NCBI RefSeq assembly: GCF_000143415.4
Contig: NW_003314331.1
Coordinates: forward strand, 666,114-730,113
Source of the DNA: Selaginella moellendorffii
Lineage: Eukaryota > Streptophyta > Lycopodiopsida > Selaginellales > Selaginellaceae
DNA length: 64,000 nucleotides
Reading direction: 5' to 3'
Made by a program: the position numbers and the translations under genes. The notes under the pieces were generated by a model. It worked only from the letters and a program-made list of their open reading frames with translations, made no database searches and was not told where the DNA came from. Positions within the stretch are counted from its first letter, which is position 1. Each line of letters opens with the position of its first letter. Shown here one piece after another: positions 33,681-46,629 of the stretch.

Positions 33681-34700
33681 TTTATATCATTATAATTTTT
33701 TCCAATGGTGGACATAGTGCTATACTTTTTAATCATAAGTATAAATAAAAAGGTAAATATTAAATAAATAAAAGTACTTAAATTGAAAATATTTAATTTA
33801 CTAATCAAATACAAGAGATATTATTGTTTCTTTTAAAGTTATACTTAACATCAATTTTGTTTTCAGATAGAATATTTATCTTTGGATGGTTATTAAAATA
33901 AAATCTTAAGGGCCAAGATAGATTTTATATTGTTTATAAACTGTTTTACTCTTTAAAGCTATCTTTTTACCAAAACTTTACCATTTGCAAGTTAAGATAC
34001 ATAAGTAAGTAATGTATTACATCCAGATTCTACCACAATTAAGTACTTATTGATTCCCCCTTAGCATTTACTTATTTATTATTTTAATTATTTTACATTA
34101 TAAAAAAAAAATTAACAATTTACATTATATCTATAAATTTATATATTTAACATATTGCTATAAAATGCAGTTATATGGTACAATTCTTAATTAATTAAAT
34201 AAAAACTAGATAATTTCATGAAAGGATTATTTATCCTAAATTCTATAATTTAAAAAAAAATTCCAATCCTATTTGTCCTTTTCATTCTTATAATTTGATG
34301 ATAAATCCTTGTGCTTAACAAAATCCTTCTTTGAATTATTGCAACTACTTTGTTGAAAAATGTCATTTGAGTTTCATTATTTAGTATTCCAAAAATAGTC
34401 ACATTTATAGCTAAACATTAGCTATCAAACTCAAATTTAAAAACTGATTAAATAATATTCTATAATCTAGAAAAATCAAATTTAAAATATAAAATAATAA
34501 TAAAATGGTTAATAAAACTAATGTTAAATGTTTAGAACTAATGTTAAACTACGATCCGCAAAACCTGGTTGTCGATGCGCGGACTTTGGGGCTGCTGGAA
34601 TCCAGGTTAAATCATAGCTTTTCATGTACAAAATATCATATACAACGTGGCATTTATAGTTTGGTCCCTAAAGAGCGTCGGTTGGGAGTTTAGGGAGTTT
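33681..34700. other. AT-rich spacer before the aminopeptidase gene
   Basis: No gene is seen. Parts match the flank of the intact lectin gene (28,240-28,860). GGCATTTATAGTTTGGTC near 34,649 ends the recognisable tandem unit. Confidence 0.4.
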
Positions 34701-34831
34701 AGGCGGTGCTGTTGCTTTGGATCGTTTATGAAAATTATGAATCACAGGTCTGCAAAGCGACTTGCAGTGTTGTTGGTACAAGAACTAACACGTCAGGCAC
34801 TACACGCCTACGTGGCAAAAACACGTGGCAG

Positions 34832-37800
34832 TTATGGAAGTGCAAGCTCCGAGATGAGCTCTTTGAAACCTTCCTCCTCGCGAATGAATTCCACCCAGCG
34901 AGCGTTGATCCGGACTCTCTCCACGCACTGGCTCACTGTTCGCTCGATCGCCAGCATCCCATGCTGGCGGAAAAACTCTTCAATCTCGTCGGCCTTTTCC
35001 TGGCTCGAAAACTGGGCAAAGAAAGAAGAACGAGAATTTTCACAACGAAGTTCGAGATCACTGAGATTACCGAAGTTGTGGTGGTCACGAAGCGACTGAT
35101 GAGAAATCCGCTGTCACCCCATCGACTGCGGAGAAGGCTCCAGTTTTCCTGCTTACACGGTTATGGTCTAGCAAGCATGTAGCGTTTGTACCTTTAGCCA
35201 AGACCAGGCAGTCTCGCGGCCTTCCCTGCGAACTCCACCGAGTACGAAAAACGCATCCTGGTTACGAACCTGCGTGCAAAAATGCGAGTTTGCTTGTGAA
35301 GCGAACAATGAAAACTGGTATCTAGCTTACTTCGTCCGTAAGTATCAAGTTCAATGCTTCCCGAACGACTTCAGTATCACTTGACGCTGCAAGGCATGCT
35401 GCAAACGGGAGATGTTAGTAAAACCGGAGTCGTGCCAGAGAAAAACAGTACATAGAATCCGTGTTCGTTCCTGGCCCAGGTCTGTTTCCCTGTAGATCTG
35501 GAGCAATGCATCATATCCAGATTTGTCGGCAGCGGTTACGCTTCGCATTACAGCCGAGTATGCAGCCTGCAACGCAACAGAGGATTAAAAAACGCCAGTA
35601 AAAGTCGGCAACACTTACCTTTCTTATGTCTGCAGGTAGCCTCGAAGTATTTCTATCCTTCAAAAACTCGTAAAAACGCTCTTTGGCTTCGATGACAGTT
35701 GGTTCATGGCCAAAAAGCACAAGAGCCAACATAAGATCCCCTCGGAGCATAGAGACGAGGTCACTTTCTCCGGGAACAGCGTCCCATCCAACGTTTCTGA
35801 GCAAAATAAGCACAGGTATAGAATATTATTTTTGAAAGCGGCTCGTTACTTGGCTGGAGCGAGAAGCAGTCTTGAGAGGAAGCCTTTTGTATCTTCAGCA
35901 ACAGCAGGAATAGCATCGGCCAAAATCCATGACACACCTCTCGACACCTGTGACGATTATTTTCAGTTCCAGACAATAAACAACGATCCCTTACTGTAAT
36001 AAGGTGGCCCAGGACAGCTGGATCAGCCTCAGCGCTGTAAGCTTCCATCAAAGACAGTAACACTCGCATTGGCTCTCGACAAGCTTTACACAAAGCGTAA
36101 ATGTCATCCAGAACACCTGAAAGAGAGAATTTCAGCACACAATCCGAAGCAATAAGCAAAATTTACCAAATCTATCGTCAGGCTGGAGATATCCTCCAGA
36201 TATTGCAGACCGAAGACTTGCAGCTAGATGATCGTCATACTGGACTCTGTAGAAGCCTGTTTGGCCGACGTTGAGTTTTATCCACTTCCCTTTGGATTTT
36301 GTGTCCACTTCATGAGATATCGGAATTCGAGCGGATGTGCCTCGGACCAACGAAGTTTTGTACGAATCATATGAGTTGCAACACAAGGTAAGGGGTATGA
36401 CCCATTCACCAAAGCCTGGTTGTCCGGTTGATAGAAACTGGGACTGCGCACGAAAAAGATTAATATTGGAAAGGGAGAGCTGACTTTACCTGATGAAGCT
36501 CAAGAGCATCGCCAACTAGCTTGACAGCCAAAACAGGGTAACCCTTCTGTTTTGTCCAGGAATTCATCAGCTCTTTAACCGGTTGTCCTGACTCTGATGA
36601 AAGAGAATCCCACAGATCCTCTGTTGCAGCATTCCTATAAGCAAACTTTTTGATATACGATGCAAGCCCTTTCTGAAAGAAAAATTCAGTATTTTAAGCA
36701 ATCTGGTAAACCACTCTACCTGAAAAGTCTTAGCACCAAGGTAAGTTTGCAGCATACGAATGATAGATGCACCCTTTTTGTAGCTGATAGCGTCAAAAAT
36801 CTCGTCGATCTCACGAACGTGACCAACTTCAACCTCAATTGGATGGGATTCAACAAGGCCGTCCAGTCTATAAGCGTCAACAGTCAGCTCGTTGAATTGA
36901 GTCCAGACTTTCCATTCCGGAAATAAGTAATCTGCTGCCAAGTAACTAACCTGCAAAACATTTCCCATTCTAGAAGTTAAATTTATTCTCTAAGCAACCA
37001 GCTTACCCAGGTTGCAAAACCTTCATTTAGCCAAAGATGCGTCCACCATTCCATTGTAACAAGATTTCCGAACCACTGATGAGCAAGCTCGTGAGTGACA
37101 ACAACAGCAACCTGAAAATGCACAACACTCGGTAAAAACACCAAACAATGAACTAGCATGTAATACTCGTTGCTTGTTCGCGGCAGCCGAATGCTTCTCA
37201 TCAAAGAGAAGAGCAGTCTCACGGTAAGTAACAAGGCCATAGTTTTCCATTGCTCCAGCTGCGAAGTCAGGAATAGCCACCATATCCATTTTAGGAAGGG
37301 GATACGGAGTCTCGAAGTATCTGAAGTAAAATCAAGATCAACGAACATATACAATTTGTTTTGAGCGTACTCCGTATAAAAAGGAAGTGTTTCCACAGCC
37401 ACACCGAGCGCAAATTTCCCTAGTTCAGCTTTTCCTGGCAAAGTATAAACACGAACACTCGTGCCTGGAAGACCGAGTTAAATGCATGCTAACAACATAC
37501 GAAAAGGCATACCATCTCTAGTAGTCCCTTCTAGATAGCTCAGCTCTCCAACGACAACAGCTACCAAGTAAGTAGACATAATCGGAGTTACTTGAAACTC
37601 TACAACTTTAGAATCCCCCGACACTTTCTCGCTTTCGACGGGCATGTTTGACAACACCACGCGATCTGCCGGAGCTTCAATAACAATCTTGAAAGTAGCC
37701 TATGAAACAAAGACGAAAACTAAAAAACATAAGCACCAGAGCTGAAAAAAAATCTACCTTGAAAGACGGCTCGTCCCAGGACGGGAAACACCTACGAGCG

Positions 37801-38531
37801 TCAGCAGGCTCGAACTGTGTCACAGCCATGTTTCTCTTCTCGTCACCAACACTGTACGAGCTGCGATAGAAACCTTTCATCTGATCGTTCAAGGTTCCTT
37901 CGAAGCTCATGGACAACGTTCCCTGTCCAACGGGTAAGGCTTCCTTGAATTTCATAACCAGGATCTCATGGTCGGTTACTAGATCAAGCGTTGCCGGTTT
38001 CAACACCTGAAAGGCAACGAGAAACCCAGTCAAAACCACGAACAAAATCGAAAAGAAAGAACCAAGGAACCAAACGATAATCATACACATCGTCGAGGTT
38101 TCAAGGTCCAAGCGATCGAAAACAAGAAGCCAGGCCAGAAGTTTATTCTTGTAAGAAATACAAGGCACAAGACAAGCCACCAGAGCTGGACGGGGGTTTA
38201 ACCACCATCACCATCCTCATAGTACCTGACTGGAACCAGTTGGCCGGAACGAGACCGATCCATCGCGAACCTTCAAATCGGCAGCATTGATGATGATCTC
38301 GTCCACACCCTCCACAACCTCCACATCCACCGAGAGATCCCCATCAAAGACGCACGCCTGGAGGTCGGGCTTGAGGCGGAGATTGTAGTGACGAGGAAGA
38401 ACACTCGTTGGGAGCCTGGGAGACCCCTTGACAGCACCACCACTTTCGTCGTTATCCCTCATTCTAGCGAAGAAGATCGCGGTTGCGAGCACCAGAGCCG
38501 CAGACGCAGCGGCAGCGAATCTAAATGCCAT
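34832..38531 (-). CDS. M1-family aminopeptidase (puromycin-sensitive/APM1 type)
   Basis: This is a large gene with many short introns. The N-terminal Met at 38,531 is followed by an Ala-rich hydrophobic stretch ([19 protein letters not shown]), a possible signal anchor, then [18 protein letters not shown], the usual start of the M1 fold. Key motifs are [13 protein letters not shown] (about 37,262-37,220) and the zinc site [12 protein letters not shown] with WLNEGFATW (about 37,102-37,010), HEXXH-18-E as in the family. The C-terminal helical domain ends [11 protein letters not shown], stop at 34,834-34,832. The enzyme removes N-terminal residues from peptides; plant APM1 acts in auxin-related trafficking and cell division (family knowledge). 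The frame stays open upstream to 38,798, so a longer N-terminus is possible. It is divergent from the methyltransferase gene at 39,291. Confidence 0.92.
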
Positions 38532-38916
38532 GCATACACACACTATTAGCAAGAAATCTCGAAAGCTAATCGAAGGCACAGGAAGCAAAAGAACCTCAAA
38601 AGCCGCGGCGGCGTGACAAAATCGAGATTTCCCGATCAGTGGACAAGCCTCACCGCGAAATGCAAGAACTTGACGCACAGGCAGGTACAGATGATGAAGA
38701 ACATTGAGTAGAAGAGACGAAGAGACATCGCTCCCGAGAAAGATTTCCAGAATTTCACCCAGAGACCACAGGGAAACAGCAGAGACGACGAAGAGCAAGA
38801 CGATCTAGCAGAATCCTAGCTTACACGGCAACGGGCAAGCTCCGCACGGATCAATCCAGCCAAGACCTAGGAGAAAACCCGCAAGAACCCTAAATCCCTC
38901 GTTAGCTGTTACCCGT

Positions 38917-38968
38917 TTATATATACGCCGGCCGGTGACACGTGGATGGCATCCACTGCTACACGTGG
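38917..38968. promoter_or_regulatory. TATA box and paired G-box/ABRE elements
   Basis: TTTATATATA at 38,917-38,926 reads TATATATAAA on the minus strand, suitably placed for aminopeptidase transcription starting near 38,890. Two ACACGTGG G-box/ABRE words lie 16 bp apart at 38,938-38,945 and 38,961-38,968, shared by the divergent promoter region. bZIP/bHLH binding is inferred from the words only. Confidence 0.5.
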
Positions 38969-39290
38969 CAGGGCCTCGTTTGTGGATAAACTCCATGGTT
39001 GTTCGAAATGCTGCCACTGGTGCCTGGGAATAGAAAGCGCGCATTAAAAGTTATCGGTTTGAGATTCCCGCGCTCACTCAAAGCTTAAGATAGAGGGAGG
39101 CGATAGATAGGGTTGAGAAAATTCTTCCATAAATCCCGAAGAACCGGGAGCGATCGATCGATCTACTGCTGCAACTGGCAGGTAAGAAAATCTCGTCAAA
39201 GATCGGTACGTTTATTAAATTCTATACCCTTCGTTTGGTAGCTGCTTGCCTTGCCGGTTTGCTTGCTCCAATCGATTGAGTAGCGCGGCT

Positions 39291-40963
39291 ATGGCGCCGA
39301 ATGCTCGATCGAGCAAGGGATTTCTCTATGAATCTGTGTTGAGGGCGGGGTTGTCCGCCATGGAGGCCAATCTCGTGCCCGACTTTGTGCTGCGCAGGGT
39401 GACGAGAATGCTGCTCGCGTCGCGCTTGCGGGAATTGCGACGGCATAGCGTAGAGGAGGAGTTAGACGAGCTCATGAATTTCGCCAAGTGTACGTAACTT
39501 TTTTTTTTTCTTTGTTTATTTTTTCGAAATTTCAAGCTCGGTGGTTTCTTCGCATTTTTGTTCTTTCTTGAGCTTCTAGGAGTTCTAAAAGTTTTTTCTT
39601 GCAGCTCTCAAACAGATGCCAATCGCCATCCACACCGACGCTGCGAATTCTCAGCACTATCAAGTTCCCACCGAGTTTTACAAGCTAGTGCTTGGAAAGC
39701 ACCTCAAATACAGGTTGAGATTTTTGTCTTTGTTTTTTCTTTCTTCCTTGTTCTTTTCAGTCATGACAAGTTTTCTTTCGGTTTTAGCTGCGCGTACTTT
39801 TGCGAAGATTCGTACACGCTCGATCAAGCTGAGGAGGGCATGTTGGAGCTTTACTGTGAAAGAGCACAACTTAAGGACGGGCAAGTGGTGTTGGACCTTG
39901 GATGTGGATGGGGATCGCTATCCTTATACATCGCTGAAAAATATCCTGCCAGTCGAATCACCAGCGTTTCGAATTCTGCGACACAGAGAGAGTTCATTGA
40001 AGGAGAATGCAGGTAAGTGAAAGCAAACCTTGTGACTTTCGTGTAACTCTCCCTTATCTCAAAACAGCAAGCGAGGACTGTCTAACGTGAAGGTTATCGT
40101 TTCGGATATAAACGACTTCCAGGCGCCAGAGAAATTCGACCGGATCCTCTCGATAGAAATGTTTGAGGTCTGACACTTTAACTCCTTATGCTACTTTTCT
40201 CTGACGTTTCTCCTCTGTCTGTATGGATCAGCACATGAAGAATTATCAAAAGCTTCTCAAAAACATCGCATCATGGATGAAGCCAGATTGTCTTCTCTTC
40301 GTTCACATTTTTTGCCACAAGAACCACGCTTACCATTTCGAGGTAGAAACACTGTTTTGTTTTCTTCTTTGAATTATTTCTAACGTCATTCAAATGAAGG
40401 ACACTGGAGACGACGACTGGATGGCAAGGTCCTTCTTCACAGGTGGAACCATGCCCGCAGATCCATTGCTCCTTTACTTTCAAGTAAAACAAAAGCAAAA
40501 GCTCTCGCATTTGCAAAAACAGTCTCCAAAACTCAATTCTTCTGTCTTCCATGTTTTGCTACTCCAGGAGGATGTCTCGATTCTACATCATTGGCGCCTC
40601 AGCGGAACTCATTATGCTCGAACCAGGCACGGTTTTCTCGCTCTCCTTTCCTTTTACTTTTCCTCTCCTGCGTGTTTTATGTTCTCATAGCTACCTCCAA
40701 GGAAGCTACTAACTTCGAGCTCTCACTCATTCCAATGCAGTGAGGCCTGGCTAAAGCGAATGGACCAGAACCTGAGCTCGATTCGCCCCATCTTTGCTAA
40801 AGCCTATGGCGAAAGCGACGCCACCACTAAGTGGCTCGCCTTCTGGAGAACATTCTTCATAGCAGTAGCGGAGCTGTTTGCCTTCGACAATGGCCAACAA
40901 TGGATCGTCTCGCACTACCTTTACAAGCTCAAGGCCAGCGACATGGACGCCAATGCTACATGA
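39291..40963 (+). CDS. SAM-dependent methyltransferase, coclaurine N-methyltransferase/cyclopropane-synthase family
   Basis: This is a multi-exon gene from ATG 39,291 to TGA 40,961-40,963, about 350 residues. Substrate-side segments are IAIHTDAANSQHYQVPTEFY and SCAYFCEDSYTLDQAEEGML. The SAM-binding motif I is VLDLGCGWGSLSLYIAEKYP, followed by ITSVSNSATQREFI, then DRILSIEMFEHMKNY and the LHHWRLSGTHYART segment typical of the family. In plants these proteins are often called coclaurine N-methyltransferase-like; the substrate here cannot be read. Just past the stop, GT...AG borders flank 40,988-41,042, so an intron in the 3-prime UTR or an alternative end is possible. Confidence 0.88.
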
Positions 40964-41733
40964 TATCAAAGAATCACGGCAATCAGGTGCGTACCACTGC
41001 TGATCATACTAGTTTTTCTTTTTTCCTCTTTTTTTTTGCGTAGATTCTCCCAAGGTGCAGGCACCAATATCTCTCTTTTTCGTGGTTTCTTTAGTTCGTC
41101 CATCGCTCAGGCTGGCTACAAGGTCCCTTTAAATTTTCTTCCATTCGGTCAGGTATCAACTCTAAAGGCAACGATCGGCTCTTTGTTTACCACTATATTA
41201 AATATTTTTCTATTCGTTTCGTCGCAGGAGCTACGACATTGTGATGTCATTCGCGATCCAACGGTGCCCGCCCAAATAGAAAATAACAAGCAAAACATAA
41301 GCTTCCACAGCCCAAATAGAAAACAACAAACAAAAACGTAAGCTTCCACACACCCCCGCACTGTGCATGTGAAGCTCATGGTTTTAATAAACTAATCACC
41401 ACTCCATCATTGAAGGAACCATGGTCTGATATAATGGAAGGGACAATGAATACCCTTCGGGTTCTATAGTCGAATATCCAAAGATCTTCGAAGTCTTCAT
41501 GTTTTCTTAGAACTTGGCTGTACAGAGAAACCGAGCCTGGAGATCTTCCGTACGGACGCGAGATCTTCCAGTTTTTCTTTCCTTGTTTTTCCTTTTCCGC
41601 CAGCATCATGAAACATGAATTACGGGGAAAAAGAAATCGCGCCAACGAACGAAAGAAGTTTTCTTCAAAGAGTTTTTGTTTTTCCCTCTGCTTTTCACCT
41701 GGCCGTAATGGAAGAGGTGGCGGCGAAGAAGAT
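40964..41733. other. Convergent intergenic region
   Basis: This lies between the 3-prime ends of the methyltransferase gene (plus) and the CCT gene (minus). A tandem repeat of AAAATAGAAAATAACAA-type units with GCTTCCACAGCCCAAATAG and GTAAGCTTCCACA lies near 41,270-41,350. No gene is supported. Confidence 0.5.
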
Positions 41734-43807
41734 TTACCTCGCGATTCCGATTCCTCCTCCGCCTCCTCCCAATCCCCAGCACTCCGAAAGCTCTCCAGAC
41801 GACTGCCGATCAATCAGCAGGCCCTCATCATCTTCCAGAAGAGCATCAACCTGGAACAAAATCCGCCACACCCAAGTTTCAGTCCAACACGGAAGGAAGG
41901 CGAGGAAGCCCGTTCCTAGGAATAAAGTTTCCAAAAGCGGGGAACAAAGATAAAACAAAAAGAAGCAAACATGAACACTTGGATTCTCTCCCTCTCAGAG
42001 CTGGGAGCTTTAGAACTTTAGAGAGGAAGAAAAAGAGAAGAAAAAGAGAGCTTGGAATGGAATTGGAATTGCTTACCTCATCTTCATATTCGCCGCCAGC
42101 TCTCATCTTGCTTGCCCTGGCTGAGCCCGACGCCCCCGACGACGCGACGGATGAATCAACCACGTCTTCGTTTTTGGCAAACCGGCCGCGGACACGAGGG
42201 CGGCTGTCCGCAAGCGTCTTTCGGCACGCATACTGCCACAGTGAAGACAAACCACGTATTAAATATCGAGGCCCGGCAGCACGAAAGCGAGCGAATTATG
42301 CGTGAATGGAAACTCCACTGACCTTGATTTTCTTGTTAAAGTTCCGCTCGGATCGCTTCTGGCGGTATCTGTGAATCCGCTCCCTGCGCTCGGCGAGACT
42401 GTATCGTCCAATTTTAAAACCGCATTCGTCCTGGCCTTCGGATTGCAAGGAAGTGTTCATTCTCTGATGCAGGAGGAAGCAGTCGCATTAGCCACCTAGC
42501 CTATTTTAACTCGGCAAAGTAAGGACAGACGACGAAAGAAAACGAAAGAGCATACGGAAAGACGATGCAATATTATATGTCCACATAATCAGCAGAGAAT
42601 CAGGCCGATAAAGACACCCATCAGACGAAAAAGAATGCGAAATGCAGCATCACAGTGCAAGGACTGTTTGAAAAAACTTTTCTAGATTGGCCTGCTAAGT
42701 TAAAATCACTCGAAAGCTGCAACGAGCAAACAGAAAAACAAGCAACAAAAGAAGAAGAAAAAAAAAACGAGAAACAAAAGCCCAAGAGACTGGTAATGAA
42801 AATTTCGTACCTGGATGTCACCGGTGCTGCAAACTCTCCTCATGCTGTTACTGCAAGGCGAGAAGCAGCCGGAGCTGGGGCTCCTCCTCATCACATCGAT
42901 CTCAATTCCATCCCCTTCCTTGACTTCGAGGAGCTGCGAAAGAGATGGAACAATGGAGCCCGAGCAAGCGTGGAGGCCTTGCATGGTCGAGTCCAAAGCG
43001 GAAGTTCCATTAGTCGCTGCGCCTGGCGTCGCTGAGGAAATCTAGAACAAAGAAGAAAGAAAAAAGTCTCGTGAGCAAAGGAAAGCTATATCGTGAAAGA
43101 TTTTACGCTGGGAAGTTGTCCAAGAGCGTGGCTGCTATAGCTCCTTTGCATCACATAAGGCCGCCTGGAAACGTCGCCGCCATGGCCGCCAATTCCCCCA
43201 TAGACGAGAGAGCCCCCCAATGGCGACTCGTAGAGGCCGGCTTTGCCACTTCCACTGTTCCTGAGGATGCCATCCTTGGAATCCACCACCACCGGAGGCA
43301 ATTCCTTGCCAATCTGATGCTGCTTCTTGGGCGAGGCCAGCGGCGACGAGGAGATCCTCTTGTTGGAGAGCGGCGTCGCCGCAATCAGCTGGTCCAGCGA
43401 GAGCGAATTGAGCTCCTCGGAGACGGCAGAGAAGGAAGGCTTCCGGGTGGGCGATGAGGAGGAGATTGCCTGCTTACTCTCGTCTTGGATGTGGGCGCCA
43501 TTGTAATGCTGTGGCAACGCGCCCAGGATGTCGGTGCCTTGGAAATTTGTGCCCGCAATGCCGTCAAGATCGTTGTCGAGATCGTTCTCCTGCGAGCAAG
43601 CCGGCACAGAGATCGTCAAGAACGGGGAGGAAGAAAGAGGGCATGCATGCACGAAGAAGCCTAGACTAAAAATCCGAAAGGATTTCCTACCAGGAAGACG
43701 AGATCGTCCAATTCGATCATGGAGTGATTGTTGTCTAAAAATGTGAGCGGCTCCAGCGCGTACTGGCTGCTTAGCATCGACAATTCGCTTTCGGTCATTG
43801 CAGCCAT
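41734..43807 (-). CDS. CCT-domain protein (CONSTANS/TOC1-type motif)
   Basis: The first exon 43,807-43,691 encodes MAAMTESELSMLSSQYALE; the second runs 43,589-43,107 and is Ser/Gly/Pro-rich (SLDQLIAATPLSNKRISSSP). A later exon (42,996 downward) carries MRRSPSSGCFSPCSNSMRR. The CCT motif spans two exons near 42,420-42,160: KIGRYSLAERRERIHRYRQK, then KIKYACRKTLADSRPRVRG and RFAKN. The last exon ends GGGGGGIGIAR, stop at 41,736-41,734. CCT motifs serve nuclear import and DNA or HAP-complex binding. No B-box or response-regulator domain was seen, so it belongs with CCT-motif-only proteins. Upstream spacer to the NPH3 gene is about 0.8 kb. Confidence 0.87.
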
Positions 43808-44625
43808 GGCGCTCAATGGAGAGAACTAACAAAGAGGAGAAGGAAAAGATTCAAGGAAGGATTCTAGAGAGGAGAAAGAAAGAAGAGGCCAGAGAAAGCT
43901 TTTCAGCGATTGAATCGATTCAACAAAGACGAGCTCTTGGCGAGAATTTGCTATCCCGCTGCTCCATTCTCGTCGAATTCCGGATTCTAGCTAGGGCTGA
44001 ATGATCCATGCACAAGGCCGCGCCGGCAATCCACGAAATCTGGAGCACGTCGAGAATTCCAGCGCCTAGAGGAAGGATTCGTGGAATGCAGGCGATTGGA
44101 ATTCACGAAGAACCCTAAGAGCAAGAGCGCTGGCACATTGAGAGAGATATATTGTCGCTGGCTATATTGTAGGAGAGCTGGCTGTATTTGGCTAGAGGAG
44201 GTTTTGGAGGGAGTTTTAGCGGAAAGTTGCCACGTGTGCGGCTGGCCAATCTGGCGGACAGCTTGGCAAGGCTAGGTTATCTATCTCTCCCATGCATTTG
44301 GCCAGATTACAAGGACTCTTCGTATTCTAGGGTTCTTGGGCTCTAGAGTGGAGGACAATCTAGCGCTACCGAGCTAGAGTTTGCCGAGCTAGCCGAGGTA
44401 AGAGAGCTCTAAGATCTCCTTTGCTAGAGCAATTCCGTACGCAAGTTTTTTCTCTGAGTAATTTCTTGGATGACAATGGGCTTGGATCTCTAGTGGCCGC
44501 ATTTTCACGAATGAGAGGTAAATCGCTATATAATCTCCCCCTGCTGATAGATTTCTCTTGCAGGGCGTGAGTTTCTTTTGAGCAGGAACTTCGAAGGAAT
44601 ACAAAAGAAGAAAAATTCTTTGCGA
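43808..44625. other. CCT gene promoter region and NPH3 downstream region
   Basis: Intergenic between two minus-strand genes. GGAATTCACG and related words recur near 44,040-44,100, and a GCCACGTGTGCG G-box-like word lies near 44,228. No gene is supported. Confidence 0.4.
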
Positions 44626-46629
44626 TCAACAGAGAAGCCGCCTAGTTCTCCTGGAAGACATGTCCGACCTCATCCTCTTGCAAAGCTTCTCCAGCTCCGA
44701 CACCTTGGCCTGCATCTTGTTGATATCCGACTTGAGCTCTTCGTTTTGGCGGATGATCAGTCCAAACTCGGGCGATGGCTGATCGACAGCGCTAGGAGCG
44801 GCGGAAGGATGATTCACCGCAGGTACTGGTGCTTCTTTGTATCTCGAGCTGTCACTCACTCTCAGTCCTTCCTTGAAGAAGCAGTGATCGATGGTGTCTC
44901 TGAGCTTGGCTTGCTGGAGAAGAAGAATCTGGAGTGCCAGTCGTGCTGGGAACCGTGGGTTTTGCGCAGCATGCTTGCATCCCTCGAACGACAGCTTCTG
45001 GTAATTCACCACCTTGCAAAGTTCCATGGTTTCGGACTCCGAGACTGCTGGATGTGCCTGATCCATGCAACAAACGTTCCATGGATGAGCGAGCTTTTAG
45101 TTGCAAAGTCTCTTCTTCTAACGTGAGTTTGCAACAGGAAAGAAGAACACTTACCTGCAGATACAAATCCAAAGCTCGGTAGAGCCCGTCGTGCATGAGC
45201 CTGGCCGAGTCCGGCAGTGCTTTGGCCACTGACTTGAACTTGAAAGGCTTAAGCTGTGGATCCGCTGCGATCTCCACCAGGTATTTATCAATCAGATCCG
45301 CAACTTTTGTCAGCGAGTGCTCGAACTTTGTCAGGGCCCTACGGAAGGACGTTCCTGACGGTGGCTGAGAAGCCATGATGGGACCGTTGATTGGAGTTGG
45401 GAAAGTCATCTCCGAGAAGATGTCTTGATCGCTCAGGAACCTGTCAATCAGCCTCAGGACGAGATCAACGTCGTAGAGAGAGCCACTTCCAGTCGGCCGC
45501 AGTGGAATGACGATGTCGTCCAGGGAAGCTTTGTCCAGCTGGTGGCCGATCATCTTCTCCAGCTGCTTCCGGCACGAACGTCCCGAGTTGAGAGCCGAAG
45601 TAACTCGTAGCAATCCAAACAGAGAAGAGCAGGGAGCCGAGCCGTGATCTAAGTGTCCCAGCAGTGCGATGACCGTCTCCAGAAGCTCACGCTGGACCTT
45701 TTGCGTGTACTTTTGGAGGATGTGCTCGTCCCTGGTGGTGGAAGCGGTCGACCTCTGGTGGTGGGAATGGTAGCCGAGCGTTGGGAGCGCGGTCTGGACG
45801 TAGTGAACCAAGAACCTGGCCAGGATCCGGTTGTCCATGTTGTTGGAGATCATCGCCTTGACAATTCTCTCCATGAGATACATGGAGAGCGAGCAGACGT
45901 CGTCGAACCACCAAGTTCTCGAGAGGCGTTTGTTGTTGGCGCTGCTGCTCTGGTTTGAAGATGAATCCGGAGAGGTGGAGCTCGTCGGACTCTGGCAAGT
46001 GGAGCTGATGGTGGAGGCTTTCCAGGCCAGGGACTCGACGCACCTGTGGACGATGTGCGTCTTCTCCGCGTAAGGCAGCACGGGCTCGCAGCTCCGGAGG
46101 ATGAGCAGCACCTCGTTCCAGCTCCAGAACACCAAATTCTGTAAGAAGTTCTCGGTTTCTTTGATCAGATTCCTGGGACTAAACTCCTCTGTCATTTCCA
46201 TGTACTCGGCGATGCAGCGGAGGAGAGAGACGTTGGCAGCCGTGATGTGGAAGCCTCCACCGCGTGGAGATCCGCTCGAGTGCCAGTAGCAAAACCGAGC
46301 TGCGAGCTCGAAAGCCTGCGGGCCTCCTGGAAGATCGTGAAAGGCAACACGCAAGGCATTGACGCGACAAGCTGTGAGAATCGTTGTTCCTCGGATGATC
46401 TTGGCGAGGCGTCCACATCTATTGACCAGAGGATCCTAGAGCAAAGAGAGATCAAAGTAAGTCAAAGTTTTCTATCGCTCGTTTGTTCACGCTAGGATGT
46501 TTGATGGATTCTATCTAACTGGTGTCTACTCACTTGTGCCAGGACGAAAGTGTGCTCTCCGTTCACTTCGACCTCCAGGAGCCTGTGCATTGGATCTTCG
46601 AGGAAGAGCTCCTGCTGCTTGTTCTTCAT
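44626..46629 (-). CDS. NPH3/RPT2-type BTB protein
   Basis: Three predicted exons: a short first (MKNKQQELFLEDPMHRLLEV, ATG at 46,629), a large central exon 46,436-45,153 and a last ending at 44,626. The BTB/POZ-like N-terminal part holds VNRCGRLAKIIRGTTI and FHDLPGGPQAFELAARFCY, a hallmark of the family. The NPH3 domain follows (LVFWSWNEVLLILRSCEPVL and DKYLVEIAADPQLKPFKFKS), then ETMELCKVVNYQKLSFEGCK, where family members carry a conserved Tyr. A C-terminal coiled coil (QAKVSELEKLCKRM) precedes the basic end. These proteins are CUL3 adaptors in blue-light and auxin-dependent growth; the particular pathway cannot be assigned from sequence. Confidence 0.92.

Noticed and set aside
45653-46073. 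Plus-strand ORFs across the NPH3 gene
   Set aside because: They are antisense to a well-conserved NPH3 exon and have no family motif.
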